Shown: positions 36,795 through 47,365, numbered from the stretch's first letter. The stretch is DNA of 64,000 nt from Methylomicrobium agile (GCF_000733855.1 NZ_JPOJ01000001.1:2745001-2809000); one strand, 5' to 3'. Made by a program: numbers and translations. The notes: generated by a model from the letters alone, not told the origin.

Positions 36795-37354
36795 CTATAA
36801 AATATCCGAGAGTTGGATAACAATGCCGGGAAGCTGCGACAAACCGATCGAATCGCCAATGCGCAAGGTGGTTTTTTCCTCATATAACTCGCCGTGCGGG
36901 CGCCGGTAAACTTCCAGGCAGTTGTCGTTCAGATTCAGCAGCCAGTACTCGGGAATTCGATGCAGCGCGTATAACCGCTGTTTCTGGTTCTGATCGAAAG
37001 CCAGCGAACTGTCGGCGACTTCGATTAGCAGCAAGACATCGTCCGCCTTTGGATGTCGCGAGGAGTAAAAATCCGGATTCGGTCTCAGCAGCATGAAGTC
37101 CGGTTCCGGTTCGGAGAGGTCGCCGAGCTGGAGGGGATTTTGAATATTGACGAGGGCTCGATCGCCCAGTAATTTCGAGAAAAAATGATTGAGCCGCATC
37201 ACATGGCCCGCGTGATTAAAGCCGATAGGCGCCATTTCCAATATTTCTCCTTCGATCAGTTCGAGACGGCTGTCCGGGGGAAAATAGCCGCCTCGCCGAG
37301 TCGACGCCATTCGTCGAGATTGGTCAGATGTTTTCTGGGAGATACGGTAGCCAT
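36795..37354 (-). pseudogene. Uma2-family (DUF820) nuclease-like gene with a frameshift
   Basis: The start at 37354 gives MATVSPRKHLTNLDEWRRLG, the normal Uma2 opening, but that frame ends soon after. The frame with FPPDSRLELIEGEILEMAPI continues to the end at 36795. The two meet at a C5/G5 tract (37276-37280) where one base is missing. The later blocks PEPDFMLLRP and LLIEVADSSLAFDQNQK hold the PD-(D/E)XK-like D and E-x-K residues. Family role unclear, often restriction-like mobile genes. It lies antisense between sufD and sufS and is probably an intruder. Confidence 0.75.
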
Positions 37355-37444
37355 CAGACAGAATCGTAGTTGAACCTTACAGCCAATATAATAGCTCTCG
37401 GTTTAAGTTGCAATCACCGAATTTGAAACAGAACTTTTAACGTA

Positions 37445-38667
<1,223 letters not shown>

Positions 38668-38668
<1 letters not shown>

Positions 38669-39120
38669 TGTTTGATGAATTACGCGACCTCTACCAGGAG
38701 GTCATTTTCGATCACAACCGCAACCCGCGCAATTTTCGGGTGATGGAAGACGCGAACCGGCAGGTGGAAGGCTTCAATCCCTTGTGCGGCGACCACCTGA
38801 CGCTGTACCTGAAAATGGACGGCGACGTGATCAAGGACGTCAGCTTTCAGGGATCGGGCTGCGCGATCTCGACCGCCTCGGTATCGCTGATGACCGAAAT
38901 CGTCAAGGGCATGACCGAACAGCAAGCCGAAGCCCTGTTCAAAAAATTCCACGAAATGACGACTGGCAAGGATGAGAACCTGCAGCTCGAAGCGCTCGGC
39001 AAGCTGGCCGTGCTAGCCGGCGTCAGGGAATATCCGGCGCGCGTGAAGTGCGCGACCCTGGCCTGGCATACGCTCGATGCGGCGCTGAAGAATCAGCATA
39101 CGCCGGTTTCGACGGAGTGA
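38668..39120 (+). CDS. sufU: Sulfur-transfer protein SufU
   Basis: 150 residues of the IscU/SufU fold: NPLCGD (C40), GSGCAIS (C65) and RVKCATLAW with the conserved cysteine near 127. The insertion typical of SufU between the second and third cysteine (MTEQQAEALFKKFHEMTTGK) is present, so it is a sulfur acceptor from SufS rather than a classical IscU. It directly follows sufS. Confidence 0.93.
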
Positions 39121-39169
39121 CGTTTTTTTCGAATCGCATTCGTATCGGGCATCCCGGTTCGATGGGCCG

Positions 39170-39955
39170 ATGAGCGGGCCGGCTTCCGTATATTCCGGCA
39201 AACTCGCCGTGCTGTATGAAGGGCAGGGCGATGTGTCCTCTTTCCGGCAGTTGGCGGAACGTCTGGGCGTTCCGCTGCGCAATGCCGGGACTGCCGATTT
39301 CGGTGCGCAGGAAGCGTTTTTTCTGAGCTGGCGCGACGGCAGCCTGAAGCTGCTGGACCGCGAGCTGCCGAAAGCCGGCGGCCTTACGGTCGAAGTCGAA
39401 CCGCGCGCCGGCGAGCAGCGTTCCTGGCCTGCTCCGAAGCAAGGTCCATTGGCGCAGGCGCTGGGCCGCAAGACCCGAACGGTCGTCGATGCGACGACCG
39501 GCTGGGGCCAGGATGCGTTGCATATTTTCCGGATGGGATACGAGCTGACCTGCCTGGAACGCTCGCCGGTGATGGCCGAACTGCTGGCCGACGGTTTCCG
39601 CCGGCTGGCGGAGCTGGAGTGGATGCAAAGACTGGCACCGGTGTCGCCCCGATTGATTCAGGGCGATGCGATTGCGGTCCTGGCGAATCTCGACAGCAGG
39701 CCGGACTGTGTCTATCTCGATCCGATGTTCCCGCCCAAACGCAAAAAATCCGCGCTTGCGAAAAAGTCGATGGTGGTGCTGCGCGCCCTCTCGGGCGATG
39801 ATCAAGATAAGGAACAATTATTCGAAGCGGCGTTTAAAGCCGCCGGCAGGCGGATCGTCGTCAAGAGCCCCGATTACGCCGAACCGCTCGGCGGCAAGCC
39901 GAACGAGAGTTTTCAGGGAAAATTGTTGCGTTACGACGTTTATTTGAAAAGCTAG
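39170..39955 (+). CDS. rsmJ: 16S rRNA m2G1516 methyltransferase RsmJ
   Basis: 261 residues. VVDATTGWGQDALHIFRMGY is the SAM-binding motif, VYLDPMFPPKRKKSALAKK the DP-F/YPP catalytic-site motif of the RsmJ family, and the C-terminal IVVKSPDYAEPLGG block is typical. It methylates N2 of G1516 in the small rRNA, in the assembled or nascent 30S. Probably read through from sufU. Confidence 0.93.
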   Translation: MSGPASVYSGKLAVLYEGQGDVSSFRQLAERLGVPLRNAGTADFGAQEAFFLSWRDGSLKLLDRELPKAGGLTVEVEPRAGEQRSWPAPKQGPLAQALGRKTRTVVDATTGWGQDALHIFRMGYELTCLERSPVMAELLADGFRRLAELEWMQRLAPVSPRLIQGDAIAVLANLDSRPDCVYLDPMFPPKRKKSALAKKSMVVLRALSGDDQDKEQLFEAAFKAAGRRIVVKSPDYAEPLGGKPNESFQGKLLRYDVYLKS

Positions 39956-39972
39956 AAAAACAGGTACTGCTG

Positions 39973-40293
39973 ATGACGGAATGGGTTGATGTTTGCGGTC
40001 AGAATGCCCTGGCTGACGGCGAAAATGTAGTTGTCGAGGTCGACGGCACCGATGTCGCGGTGTTCCGGATCGAGGGGTGCTATTACGCGATCGAAGACGC
40101 CTGCACGCACGACGGGGCGGAAATCGCCAGCGGCGAACTGGACGGCGACCAGATCATTTGTCCCCGCCACGGCGCGAGATTTTGCGTGAAGACCGGCGCG
40201 GTGCTGTCTCCGCCGGCTTACGAGGATATTCATGCCTTCCCGTTACGGATCGAGAACGGGAAAGTTCAGGTCCGGGACGACCGTTGGGATTGA
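39973..40293 (+). CDS. Rieske-type ferredoxin
   Basis: 106 residues. CTHDGA (C44, H46) and CPRHGARF (C63, H66) bind a [2Fe-2S] cluster. It matches the non-haem iron oxygenase ferredoxin/NirD-like small ferredoxins often at the end of SUF loci. Electron partner unknown; no oxygenase gene is near. Confidence 0.92.
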   Translation: MTEWVDVCGQNALADGENVVVEVDGTDVAVFRIEGCYYAIEDACTHDGAEIASGELDGDQIICPRHGARFCVKTGAVLSPPAYEDIHAFPLRIENGKVQVRDDRWD

Positions 40294-40611
40294 TCTTCAG
40301 GATTGGGTCAAAAATAAATTCCGCTGATTATTCCCACGCAGAGCGCTCGTCGTTATACACATCGTATCCGGCCATTCGATATTCCATCAAATACAACAAT
40401 TTGTAGGGTACGCTGTGCGTACCTTCTCAAAGCCCAAAAGGTACGCACAGCGTACCCTACATGGGGAAGCCATTGTTGACGGAATCCTTATCGTGGATCA
40501 GGCAGAAGTCCAAAGCTCGCATTGGATTGCTCCTCACTTGTGTATAAAGACGAGCACAGAGTGAGGGAACGATAAAAATTTTTCTTATTAAAATTAATTA
40601 AAGGAAAGCCT
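40294..40611. other. Gene-free stretch with one repeat
   Basis: Contains a C-family inverted repeat (40403-40460) and nothing else I can support. The AGGAAAG before 40612 is the ribosome-binding site of the next gene. Confidence 0.5.
40403..40460. repeat. Inverted repeat, GTAGGGTACGC family (copy C2)
   Basis: gtagggtacgctgtgcgtac is mirrored by gtacgcacagcgtaccctac around a short loop. Confidence 0.85.
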
Positions 40612-40872
40612 ATGCTAAACGAAAAGCATCATTTGTCGATCGAATTCCCCGAATTCCGCGAGCAGATCCATCTCCTGAAGACGACTGATCCGGAGTTTGA
40701 AAAACTCCATCGGGAATACGACGAGCTTAACGACGAAATCCGCCGTACCGAGCTCGAAATCGAGGCGCATTCGGACGAGTTTCTGGAGAATCTGAAAAAG
40801 CGCCGCGTGCAGATGAAAGATACGCTGTACGGCATGTTGCAAAAGGCCGCCGAAAAATCGGTAGAGAGCTGA
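40612..40872 (+). CDS. YdcH-family (DUF465) small protein
   Basis: 86 residues, charged and coiled-coil-like: HHLSIEFPEFREQIHLLKTT, then heptad-rich helix EIRRTELEIEAHSDEFLENL and KKRRVQMKDTLYGML. The DUF465 signature of FPE..I..LK..D..F..L..EY/H..L...I is recognisable. Function unknown. A bidirectional terminator follows. Confidence 0.88.
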   Translation: MLNEKHHLSIEFPEFREQIHLLKTTDPEFEKLHREYDELNDEIRRTELEIEAHSDEFLENLKKRRVQMKDTLYGMLQKAAEKSVES

Positions 40873-40912
40873 GAAGGCTTTGATTAGCGATAAGCCGGCT
40901 ACATCGGCAGAC

Positions 40913-40946
40913 AAAAAAGGGTACATAAGTCGTACCCTTTTTTATG
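40913..40946. terminator. Bidirectional Rho-independent terminator
   Basis: aaaaaagggtac and gtacccttttttt are mirror arms around ataagtc. Both strands end with a U-run, serving the convergent YdcH-like and DUF423 genes. Confidence 0.85.
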
Positions 40947-40984
40947 CTTTGAAAAGGATAGTTCCTGTTCGGCGGCAAACAGAG

Positions 40985-41389
40985 TCAGCGGGAGCGTGAG
41001 GAATACCTGCTGGCCGGCGCTTTCTTGGTGGCGTAAACGGCCAGCAATAGCCAGGCTAGCAAAAAACTGACGCCGCCGAACGGGGTAACCATTCCGAGTT
41101 CCTTCAAACCCATGATCGCGAGCAGGTACAGGCTGCCCGAGAACAGCACGATGCCGGTCAGCATCAGCCAGCCGGCCCAGTTCAAGAGTTTGGATTCGGG
41201 CTCGTTCCGGCGGATCAGGGCGATTCCGATCAACCCCAGCGCATGCCACATCTGGTAGCTGACGCCGGTCTGGTAGACCGTCAGCATTTCCGGGCTGATC
41301 ATATTTTTCAGGCCGTGCGCGCCGAACGCGCCCATGCCTACGCCGACCAAGGCGCCGAGCGCGCCAAAAAATAAAAAACTCGATTGCAT
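40985..41389 (-). CDS. DUF423 (YgdD-like) inner-membrane protein
   Basis: The start at MQSSFLFFGALGALVGVGMG gives 134 residues with four membrane spans. GAFGAHGLK and the YQTGVSYQMWHALGLI block are the family marks. Activity unknown. Its ATG lies one base after the moaB stop, so both form an operon. Confidence 0.9.
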   Translation of the reverse strand: MQSSFLFFGALGALVGVGMGAFGAHGLKNMISPEMLTVYQTGVSYQMWHALGLIGIALIRRNEPESKLLNWAGWLMLTGIVLFSGSLYLLAIMGLKELGMVTPFGGVSFLLAWLLLAVYATKKAPASRYSSRSR

Positions 41390-41390
41390 G

Positions 41391-41906
41391 TCAGATTTCC
41401 ACAAGTCTTGGCATCAGTTGAACGAGGTTGCAGGGTTGGGTGCGGAAGTCGAGCTGATCTTTGATCAGATGATCCCAGGCGGTGCGGCAGGCCCCGGACG
41501 AACCGGGCAGGCAAAAGAGATACGTGCCGTTCGCGACGCCGGCGAGCGCGCGCGACTGGATCGTCGAGGTCTTGATGTCCTGGTAGGACAGCATCCGGAA
41601 GGTTTCGCCGAAGCCGTCGAGCACTTTGTCGAGCAGCGGCCTGACCGCTTCGGGCGTGCCGTCGCGGCCGGTTACCCCGGTGCCGCCGGTGGCGAGGACC
41701 ACATTCACCTGCTCATCGGCAATCCATTGCGAGACGATTGCTCGTATCCGGTAGATGTCGTCGGGCACGATTTTTTTTTCGATGATGTGATGGCCGGCGG
41801 CCACCGCGCGTTCGGCCAGCGTTTTGCCGGAAATGTCGTCGGCTTCGGTACGCGTATCGGAGACGACCAATACCGCGATATTTAAAGGGATGAAAGTGTT
41901 CGTCAT
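41391..41906 (-). CDS. moaB: Molybdenum cofactor protein MoaB
   Basis: 171 residues of the MogA/MoaB fold: LVVSDTRTEADDISGKTLAE, VLATGGTGVTGRDGTPEAV and LFCLPGSSGACRTAWD bind molybdopterin. Enterobacterial MoaB has no firm activity, while archaeal homologues adenylate molybdopterin. A link with the mod locus at 56-61 kb is plausible. Precedes the DUF423 gene. Confidence 0.93.
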   Translation of the reverse strand: MTNTFIPLNIAVLVVSDTRTEADDISGKTLAERAVAAGHHIIEKKIVPDDIYRIRAIVSQWIADEQVNVVLATGGTGVTGRDGTPEAVRPLLDKVLDGFGETFRMLSYQDIKTSTIQSRALAGVANGTYLFCLPGSSGACRTAWDHLIKDQLDFRTQPCNLVQLMPRLVEI

Positions 41907-41972
41907 CGGTAGAGCGTTGATGGGTTGGTATGCGGGTTATCGAAACCCGCATAGGGTAACCAGCATTTGCGT

Positions 41973-43337
41973 TTACCGCAAGACGACGAAGAAGCCTTCC
42001 TGGCCGCGCTGAATATTGATCATCAACGGCGACTCCGGATCGGCGGCCTGTTTCAGCTCGTCCAGGCTGTGCACGCGGTAACGGTTGGCGGTCACGATCA
42101 CGTCGCCGGGCCTGAGGCCGACACGCCAAGCGTAGGAAGCGGTATTGATCTTCTCGATCAGAATGCCTTCGACCTGGTCCTTCGAGGTGGCACCCAGAAT
42201 CGTGCCTTTCAGGGTCGGATGCAGTTTCTCGCCGTTCAAATGCGGGCGTTCGGGCTTGCCGATGGTGGCAGTGGCCTGTTTTTTTTCGTTGCCGCGGTAG
42301 AACTCGATGTTCACCTCGTCGCCGATCTGCATCAGACCGATGATGTTGCGGATTTCATGACTGTTTCGGATCGGCTTGCCGTTGGCCGCAACGATCACGT
42401 CGCCCGGTTCCAGGCCGGCTTTGGCGGCGGCCGAATTGCTTTCGATCCGGCTGATCACCGCCCCTTGGTGATTGGTCAGATTGAAGGCCTTGACCAGGTC
42501 GGGCGTCAGGTCCTGCGTCGTGACGCCGAGCAGTCCGCGGCGCACTTCGCCGTGTTTGACCAGGGAATCCATGAGGCTCGCGACCATGTTCGACGGAATC
42601 GCGAAGCCGATCCCGACATTGCCGCCGCTCGGCGCCAGGATCGCGGTATTCATCCCGATAAATTCGCCGTTCAGGTTGACGAGTGCGCCGCCCGAGTTGC
42701 CGGGGTTGATCGAGGCGTCGGTCTGAATGAAGTCTTCATAGCCTTCGATGCCCAGTCCCGAGCGCCCCAGCGCGCTGATGATTCCCGAGGTGACCGTCTG
42801 GCCGAGGCCGAACGGGTTGCCGATCGCGACCACGAAATCGCCGACTCTCAGCTGGCTCGAATCGGCCATCGGCAATTCGGTCAGATTGTCGCCCTGAATC
42901 TGGACGACCGCCACATCGGCTTCCGGATCGGCGCCGACCAGGCGGGCGTCGAGCTGGCGGCCGTCGCTCAGGGTGACCATGATCTTGTCCGCTTTGTCGA
43001 TCACATGGTTATTGGTCAGCACGTAGCCTTTGTCGCTGTCGATAATGACGCCGGAACCGAGGCTGTTTTTTTGCTGCTGGCGCGGCGATTGGTTGGGCAG
43101 ATTGAAAAAATGCCGGAAAAAAGGGTCTTGCAGCAAAGGGTTTTCCGCGACCTCGATATTGGTGGTGGTCGAAATATTGACCACGGCAGGCATGCTTTTT
43201 TCCAGCATCGGCGCCAGCGAAGGCACGCTCTGACCGCCCAGGAAAGCCGGTAGTCCGGCTGTCGCGGGAGTGCTGATTCCAAGGCTGGCCGTTAAAAGAA
43301 GCGGTATCGCGTACTGTTTTGCAAATTTTTTTCTCAT
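41973..43337 (-). CDS. degQ: Periplasmic serine endoprotease, DegP/DegQ family
   Basis: 454 residues starting MRKKFAKQYAIPLLLTASLG, a signal peptide ending near TPATAG. Catalytic triad His in LTNNHVID, Asp in EADVAVVQIQG and Ser in INPGNSGGAL. Two PDZ domains follow (LLGVTTQDLTPDLVKAF and the C-terminal VGLRPGDVIVTANRYRV). No long Q-linker, so closer to DegQ than DegP. It removes misfolded envelope proteins. A sigmaE-type promoter was not evident. Confidence 0.94.
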   Translation of the reverse strand: MRKKFAKQYAIPLLLTASLGISTPATAGLPAFLGGQSVPSLAPMLEKSMPAVVNISTTTNIEVAENPLLQDPFFRHFFNLPNQSPRQQQKNSLGSGVIIDSDKGYVLTNNHVIDKADKIMVTLSDGRQLDARLVGADPEADVAVVQIQGDNLTELPMADSSQLRVGDFVVAIGNPFGLGQTVTSGIISALGRSGLGIEGYEDFIQTDASINPGNSGGALVNLNGEFIGMNTAILAPSGGNVGIGFAIPSNMVASLMDSLVKHGEVRRGLLGVTTQDLTPDLVKAFNLTNHQGAVISRIESNSAAAKAGLEPGDVIVAANGKPIRNSHEIRNIIGLMQIGDEVNIEFYRGNEKKQATATIGKPERPHLNGEKLHPTLKGTILGATSKDQVEGILIEKINTASYAWRVGLRPGDVIVTANRYRVHSLDELKQAADPESPLMINIQRGQEGFFVVLR

Positions 43338-43542
43338 ACGGATTCTCAAGCGGGTTAAACGTGGCAATAGACAATATAAGATCGAAAACGTTTAAAACAA
43401 GGCCGAAATAGGGAGTCTTTCGCATAATAAAAGCTTTATTGTTTCGGTGCGGCGTGCTATTTTTCCGGTATTCCGGCAGGATTTAAACGGGCGGCCTGAT
43501 TCGAGTCCTGCGCGAATGTTGTTAATCGCGTTTAATGGGCCT

Positions 43543-44877
43543 ATGGCGGTAGATGTAAATTCAGAGGATGCTTTGCGCATTCGAAAACTGGTTCCTTTGG
43601 CGACCTTGCCGGGGCCGTTGTTCAATGACTTGTGCAATGAAATCACGGTAGAAGAAATCAGGGATGCTTTGCTGTTTAAAAAAGGCGATACCGAAAACGA
43701 TTTATTCTACCTGCTTGAAGGCGAAGTGGTGCTGCAGGCGGAAGGTTTGGTCATCGAAGTGGTTTCGTCCGCACACGAGTCCGCCAAGTTTGCCCTGGCG
43801 CATCAATTGCCGAGAAAGATCGATGCGTTCGCCAAGGGCGTCGTCCGGTTCGTCAGGGTGGATGCGGAAAAGGCCAACAATCCTCCGGCGCTGGAATATA
43901 AGGAAGAGAGCGAAATGGTGGTGGTTGAAGAGGAAATTGACGAAAACTCCGATGACTGGATGACGATACTGCTGAAATTACCGATTTTTCAGCGGTTGCC
44001 TCCGGCTAATCTGCAGAAAATCCTGCTTGCCTTGGAAGAGGTGGCGGTGGTCAAGGGAGAGGTGATTATCGAACAGGGTGCCGAGGGGGATTACTTTTAT
44101 TTTTTGAAAAGCGGCCAATGCGAGATTTCGCGGAAGCCGACGCCGATCTCGAAATCCATTCGGCTTGCCGTGCTCGAAAAGGGCGAGATTTTCGGCGAGG
44201 ATGCATTGATTAGCGGTGCGCCGCGGACGGTTTCGGTGACTGCCTTGACCGATGTGACCGTATTGCGTCTGGACAAGAACCGGTTCGTCGCCCTGATCAA
44301 AAAGCCTTCTTTGGTTTTCGTCGGCTACGAGGAAATGGCGGCGCTGCGGGATGAGGGCGGTGCCGTGCTGGATCTTCGGCCGTTGGATGAATTCGAGCGG
44401 GGTCATATCGAAGGCAGCGTCAATGTGCAGTTTTTTTCCTTAAGGATGCAGCTTAAAAGTTTGAATCGGGACAAACCGGTAATCGTGGTGTGCCGTAACG
44501 GGCGCATCAGCGAGGCGGGGGCTTTTTTTCTGCTGAAGCACCGGTTCAAGGCATTCATCCTGAAAGGAGGGATGGAATCCGTAGCCGAAGCGTCTAAGGA
44601 AGACTCAGCCGAGAGCCGGAACGAGACGAAGGCCGATGCGCCGCCTCAAGTAGAGGAAGGCACTCCGATGCCGGAGGAACGGGATGCCGGTCCTGATGAG
44701 CAGCTTCTAAAGCTCAAAAAGGAAAATGAAATGTTGCGCCGTACGGTCAAGCAGCTGAACGACAGATGCAGCGAACTGGATGAGGAAAAGAAACGGATCG
44801 AAGATCGTTTCACGACGCTGTCCAGGCATTTCGAGCAATTAAAACACATGCTCCGGAAACTCAAAAACGACGCCTAA
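43543..44877 (+). CDS. Double cyclic-nucleotide-binding-like, rhodanese and coiled-coil protein
   Basis: I chose MAVDVNSEDALRIRKLVPLA as start (444 residues); an earlier ATG would add an unlikely basic leader. Domains: a diverged cNMP-binding fold (about 1-130), a better one near 145-255 (EVIIEQGAEGDYFYFLKSGQ and GEIFGEDALISGAPRTVSV), a rhodanese domain near 260-350 whose loop VVVCRNGRISEAG has the active cysteine, and a C-terminal coiled coil from about 375. It probably senses a nucleotide or redox state; no known role. Its RTVSVTAL replaces the usual cAMP contact RxA, so ligand binding is uncertain. Confidence 0.8.
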   Translation: MAVDVNSEDALRIRKLVPLATLPGPLFNDLCNEITVEEIRDALLFKKGDTENDLFYLLEGEVVLQAEGLVIEVVSSAHESAKFALAHQLPRKIDAFAKGVVRFVRVDAEKANNPPALEYKEESEMVVVEEEIDENSDDWMTILLKLPIFQRLPPANLQKILLALEEVAVVKGEVIIEQGAEGDYFYFLKSGQCEISRKPTPISKSIRLAVLEKGEIFGEDALISGAPRTVSVTALTDVTVLRLDKNRFVALIKKPSLVFVGYEEMAALRDEGGAVLDLRPLDEFERGHIEGSVNVQFFSLRMQLKSLNRDKPVIVVCRNGRISEAGAFFLLKHRFKAFILKGGMESVAEASKEDSAESRNETKADAPPQVEEGTPMPEERDAGPDEQLLKLKKENEMLRRTVKQLNDRCSELDEEKKRIEDRFTTLSRHFEQLKHMLRKLKNDA

Positions 44878-44908
44878 GAACCGCCCGGACGAAATCGGGG
44901 GCAACAAG

Positions 44909-44931
44909 CTCCCGGCCAAGCCCGGGAGCGG
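44909..44931. terminator. Hairpin between convergent genes, possible terminator
   Basis: gctcccgg and ccgggagc form a strong GC stem between the rhodanese-type gene and rpmG. It lacks a U-run on either strand, so termination is uncertain. Confidence 0.4.
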
Positions 44932-44945
44932 AATCGGAAAGCGGC

Positions 44946-45101
44946 TTATTTGATTTTCGCTTCTTTGTAGATCACGTGCTTGCGGACCACCGGATCGAAT
45001 TTTTTGATTTCCATCTTTTCGGGCATCGTTCTCTTGTTTTTGGTCGTGGTATAGAAATGACCGGTGCCTTCGGTAGAAACCAATTTGATTTTATCGCGCA
45101 T
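44946..45101 (-). CDS. rpmG: 50S ribosomal protein L33
   Basis: 51 residues: [20 protein letters not shown], then [20 protein letters not shown] and [11 protein letters not shown]. The non-cysteine (C-minus) form of L33, since the zinc-binding CxxC pairs are absent. Located 12 bp after rpmB, the conserved rpmB-rpmG pair. Confidence 0.95.
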   Translation of the reverse strand: MRDKIKLVSTEGTGHFYTTTKNKRTMPEKMEIKKFDPVVRKHVIYKEAKIK

Positions 45102-45113
45102 TTTTCTCTCTCC

Positions 45114-45350
45114 TTACACTTTCTCGCCGCGGCCGCGCAGGTCGGCCAATACCGCGTCGATGCCTTTTTTATCGATGATCCGCATGCCTTTGGCCGAAAT
45201 TCTCAGGCGAACCCAGCGGTTTTCGCTTTCCACCCAGAATCTGTGATGCTGCAGATTAGGCAAAAAACGGCGGTTGGTTTTGTTGTTTGCGTGGGAAACG
45301 TTGTTTCCGGTAACCGGGTGTTTGCCGGTTACTTGACAGACTCTGGACAT
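45114..45350 (-). CDS. rpmB: 50S ribosomal protein L28
   Basis: 78 residues from [20 protein letters not shown]; a few extra upstream residues are possible but are not family-like. [20 protein letters not shown] is the core. The AT-rich region at 45360-45470 separates it from the divergent gshB and holds both promoters. Confidence 0.95.
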   Translation of the reverse strand: MSRVCQVTGKHPVTGNNVSHANNKTNRRFLPNLQHHRFWVESENRWVRLRISAKGMRIIDKKGIDAVLADLRGRGEKV

Positions 45351-45470
45351 GATTACCCTCAATATGCCTTGGTTCAAAGTTAATCTAACTTTATACCAAA
45401 ATTTCTTTTCAAGGTAAATAACTCCCGATAAAATAAACCGGATGTTTCAAGCCAACGAACAAGGAAAACG

Positions 45471-46418
45471 ATGTCTATCAAGCTCGGCATGGTGATGGAT
45501 TCCATCCAGAAGATCAATATCAAAAAAGACACCAGCTTTGCGATGCTGCTCGAAGCGCAGGCCAGGGGCTGGGAGCTTCACTACATGGAATTGAACGATC
45601 TTTACCTGCGCAACGGCCGGGCTTATGCGCGAACCCGTACGCTGACCGTGCAGCGGGATCCGCAGCGGTGGTTCGAATTCCATCTCGAACGGGATATACC
45701 GCTGGACCAGCTCGACGTGATCCTGATGCGCAAGGACCCGCCATTCGACCAGGAGTACATCTATGCCACCTACCTGCTGGAACGTGCGGAAAATTTGGGG
45801 GTCTATGTCGTGAACAAACCGCAATCGCTACGTGATGCGAACGAGAAGTTGTTCACGGCCTGGTTTCCGCAATGCTGCGCCGAAACCTTGGTGGCGAGAG
45901 AGCCCGAACGGATTCGCCATTTTCTGTACGAGCAGGAGGAAATTATTCTGAAACCGCTGGACGGCATGGGCGGCACTTCCATATTTCGCTTGCGCCGGGG
46001 CGACCCCAACCTGAGCGTGATACTGGAAATGATGACGCGATATAATACCCGCTATGTGATGGCGCAAAAATACCTACCCGAAATCGTCGACGGCGACAAG
46101 CGCATTTTACTGGTCAACGGCGAAGCGGTGCCGTATGCGCTGGCGCGGATTCCGGCGCCCGGCGAAACGCGCGGCAATCTTGCGGCCGGCGGCCGCGCCG
46201 AGGGCCGGCCATTGACCGAACGCGATAGGTGGATCGCCGGACAGGTGGGTCCGACTTTGCGGGAGAAAGGCCTGGTTTTCGCCGGCATCGACGTGATCGG
46301 CGACACCCTGACCGAAATCAACGTGACCAGCCCGACCTGCGTGCAGGAGCTGGACCGCGAATTCGGGCTGAATATCGCCGGCATGCTGATGGACCATATC
46401 GAGAATGCAATCGCCTGA
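45471..46418 (+). CDS. gshB: Glutathione synthetase
   Basis: 315 residues, normal length. MSIKLGMVMDSIQKINIKKD and KPLDGMGGTSIFRL (ATP-grasp phosphate loop) with INVTSPTCVQELD near the end are the family blocks. It joins gamma-glutamylcysteine and glycine with ATP. AAGGAAAACG precedes the ATG. Opens the gshB-tonB-algH-ruvX-pyr cluster, an order known from Pseudomonas. Confidence 0.95.
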   Translation: MSIKLGMVMDSIQKINIKKDTSFAMLLEAQARGWELHYMELNDLYLRNGRAYARTRTLTVQRDPQRWFEFHLERDIPLDQLDVILMRKDPPFDQEYIYATYLLERAENLGVYVVNKPQSLRDANEKLFTAWFPQCCAETLVAREPERIRHFLYEQEEIILKPLDGMGGTSIFRLRRGDPNLSVILEMMTRYNTRYVMAQKYLPEIVDGDKRILLVNGEAVPYALARIPAPGETRGNLAAGGRAEGRPLTERDRWIAGQVGPTLREKGLVFAGIDVIGDTLTEINVTSPTCVQELDREFGLNIAGMLMDHIENAIA

Positions 46419-47322
46419 AATGACGAGCCGCACCTTGTTCGCGCCCACGGTATCATCGGGTAACGATACGATTCTGGTTTTTTTGTTCGTCGCGGCGGCC
46501 CTGCATATCCTGCTTATTTTGGGGGTTGATTTTTCGGCTCCGAAACCCGAAGAATTCAAACGTTCGATCGAGATTACGCTGGTCGATACGCCGGCCAGGA
46601 AAGCGCCCAAACAGGCGAAAATGTTGGCGCAGGAAAATCAGGTCGGGGCCGGGCAACAGGACATCAAACCGAAGCCGCAAGCCCGGAAAATCGCGAATGA
46701 GGGCAATACCCCCCAAAGCAAGCATCTGGCAAGGGCCGAGCCGGAACCGCAGCAGAGTCATCCCAGGCCCAAGGTCCAGAAAAAAGTTTTGACCCAGCAG
46801 AAGGCCGAGAAAAAAGCCGCCGAGGCGGACGTGCAACCGGCGCCCGAGAAACGGCCTGCCGTCGAGCAGCGCCGTCATCCGATTCTGACGGCGGAGGCGC
46901 TGCAGGAACAGATCACTCAACTGGGCACCGAAATCCGCGACAGCCAGCTGAGCGGCGAGCAAAGCAAGATCAAGTTCGTCAGCATGGTCAGTGCGCATAA
47001 ATATCTGGCGGCGCAGTACCTGAAAGACTGGGAAGACAAGGTCGAAAGGATGGGAAACCGCAATTATCCCGAAGTCGCTTCGAAACGGAATTTTTCGGCT
47101 ACTTTGACAATGGATGTAGGCATCAATGCCGACGGCAGCATCTACAGCATCCGGATCAACAAATCCTCGGGGATTCCGGAGCTGGACGAAGCGGCCAAGA
47201 ATATCGTTCGGATGAGCGCCCCTTTCGCCCCTTTGCCCCAAGATTTGTTGAAGGAGTTGAGTGTGCTGGTGATTACCCGGGTATGGAAATTCTCCGATGA
47301 GTCGGGCATTACGACGCGTTGA
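46405..47322 (+). CDS. TonB-family energy transducer
   Basis: 305 residues from the ATG at 46405, overlapping gshB by 14 bp; a second ATG at 46420 is possible. One membrane anchor (ILVFLFVAAALHILLILGV), then a long Lys/Gln/Glu/Pro-rich periplasmic linker, then a TonB C-terminal domain (YPEVASKRNFSATLTMDVGI ... VWKF). It should pass proton-motive energy to outer-membrane receptors; ExbB and ExbD are not in the window. The domain has a long helical insertion before it compared with E. coli TonB. Confidence 0.88.
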   Translation: MQSPEMTSRTLFAPTVSSGNDTILVFLFVAAALHILLILGVDFSAPKPEEFKRSIEITLVDTPARKAPKQAKMLAQENQVGAGQQDIKPKPQARKIANEGNTPQSKHLARAEPEPQQSHPRPKVQKKVLTQQKAEKKAAEADVQPAPEKRPAVEQRRHPILTAEALQEQITQLGTEIRDSQLSGEQSKIKFVSMVSAHKYLAAQYLKDWEDKVERMGNRNYPEVASKRNFSATLTMDVGINADGSIYSIRINKSSGIPELDEAAKNIVRMSAPFAPLPQDLLKELSVLVITRVWKFSDESGITTR

Positions 47323-47365
47323 ACAGGTGCGGTTTGTCCAGTAACCTTAGATATGAGTGATAGCC

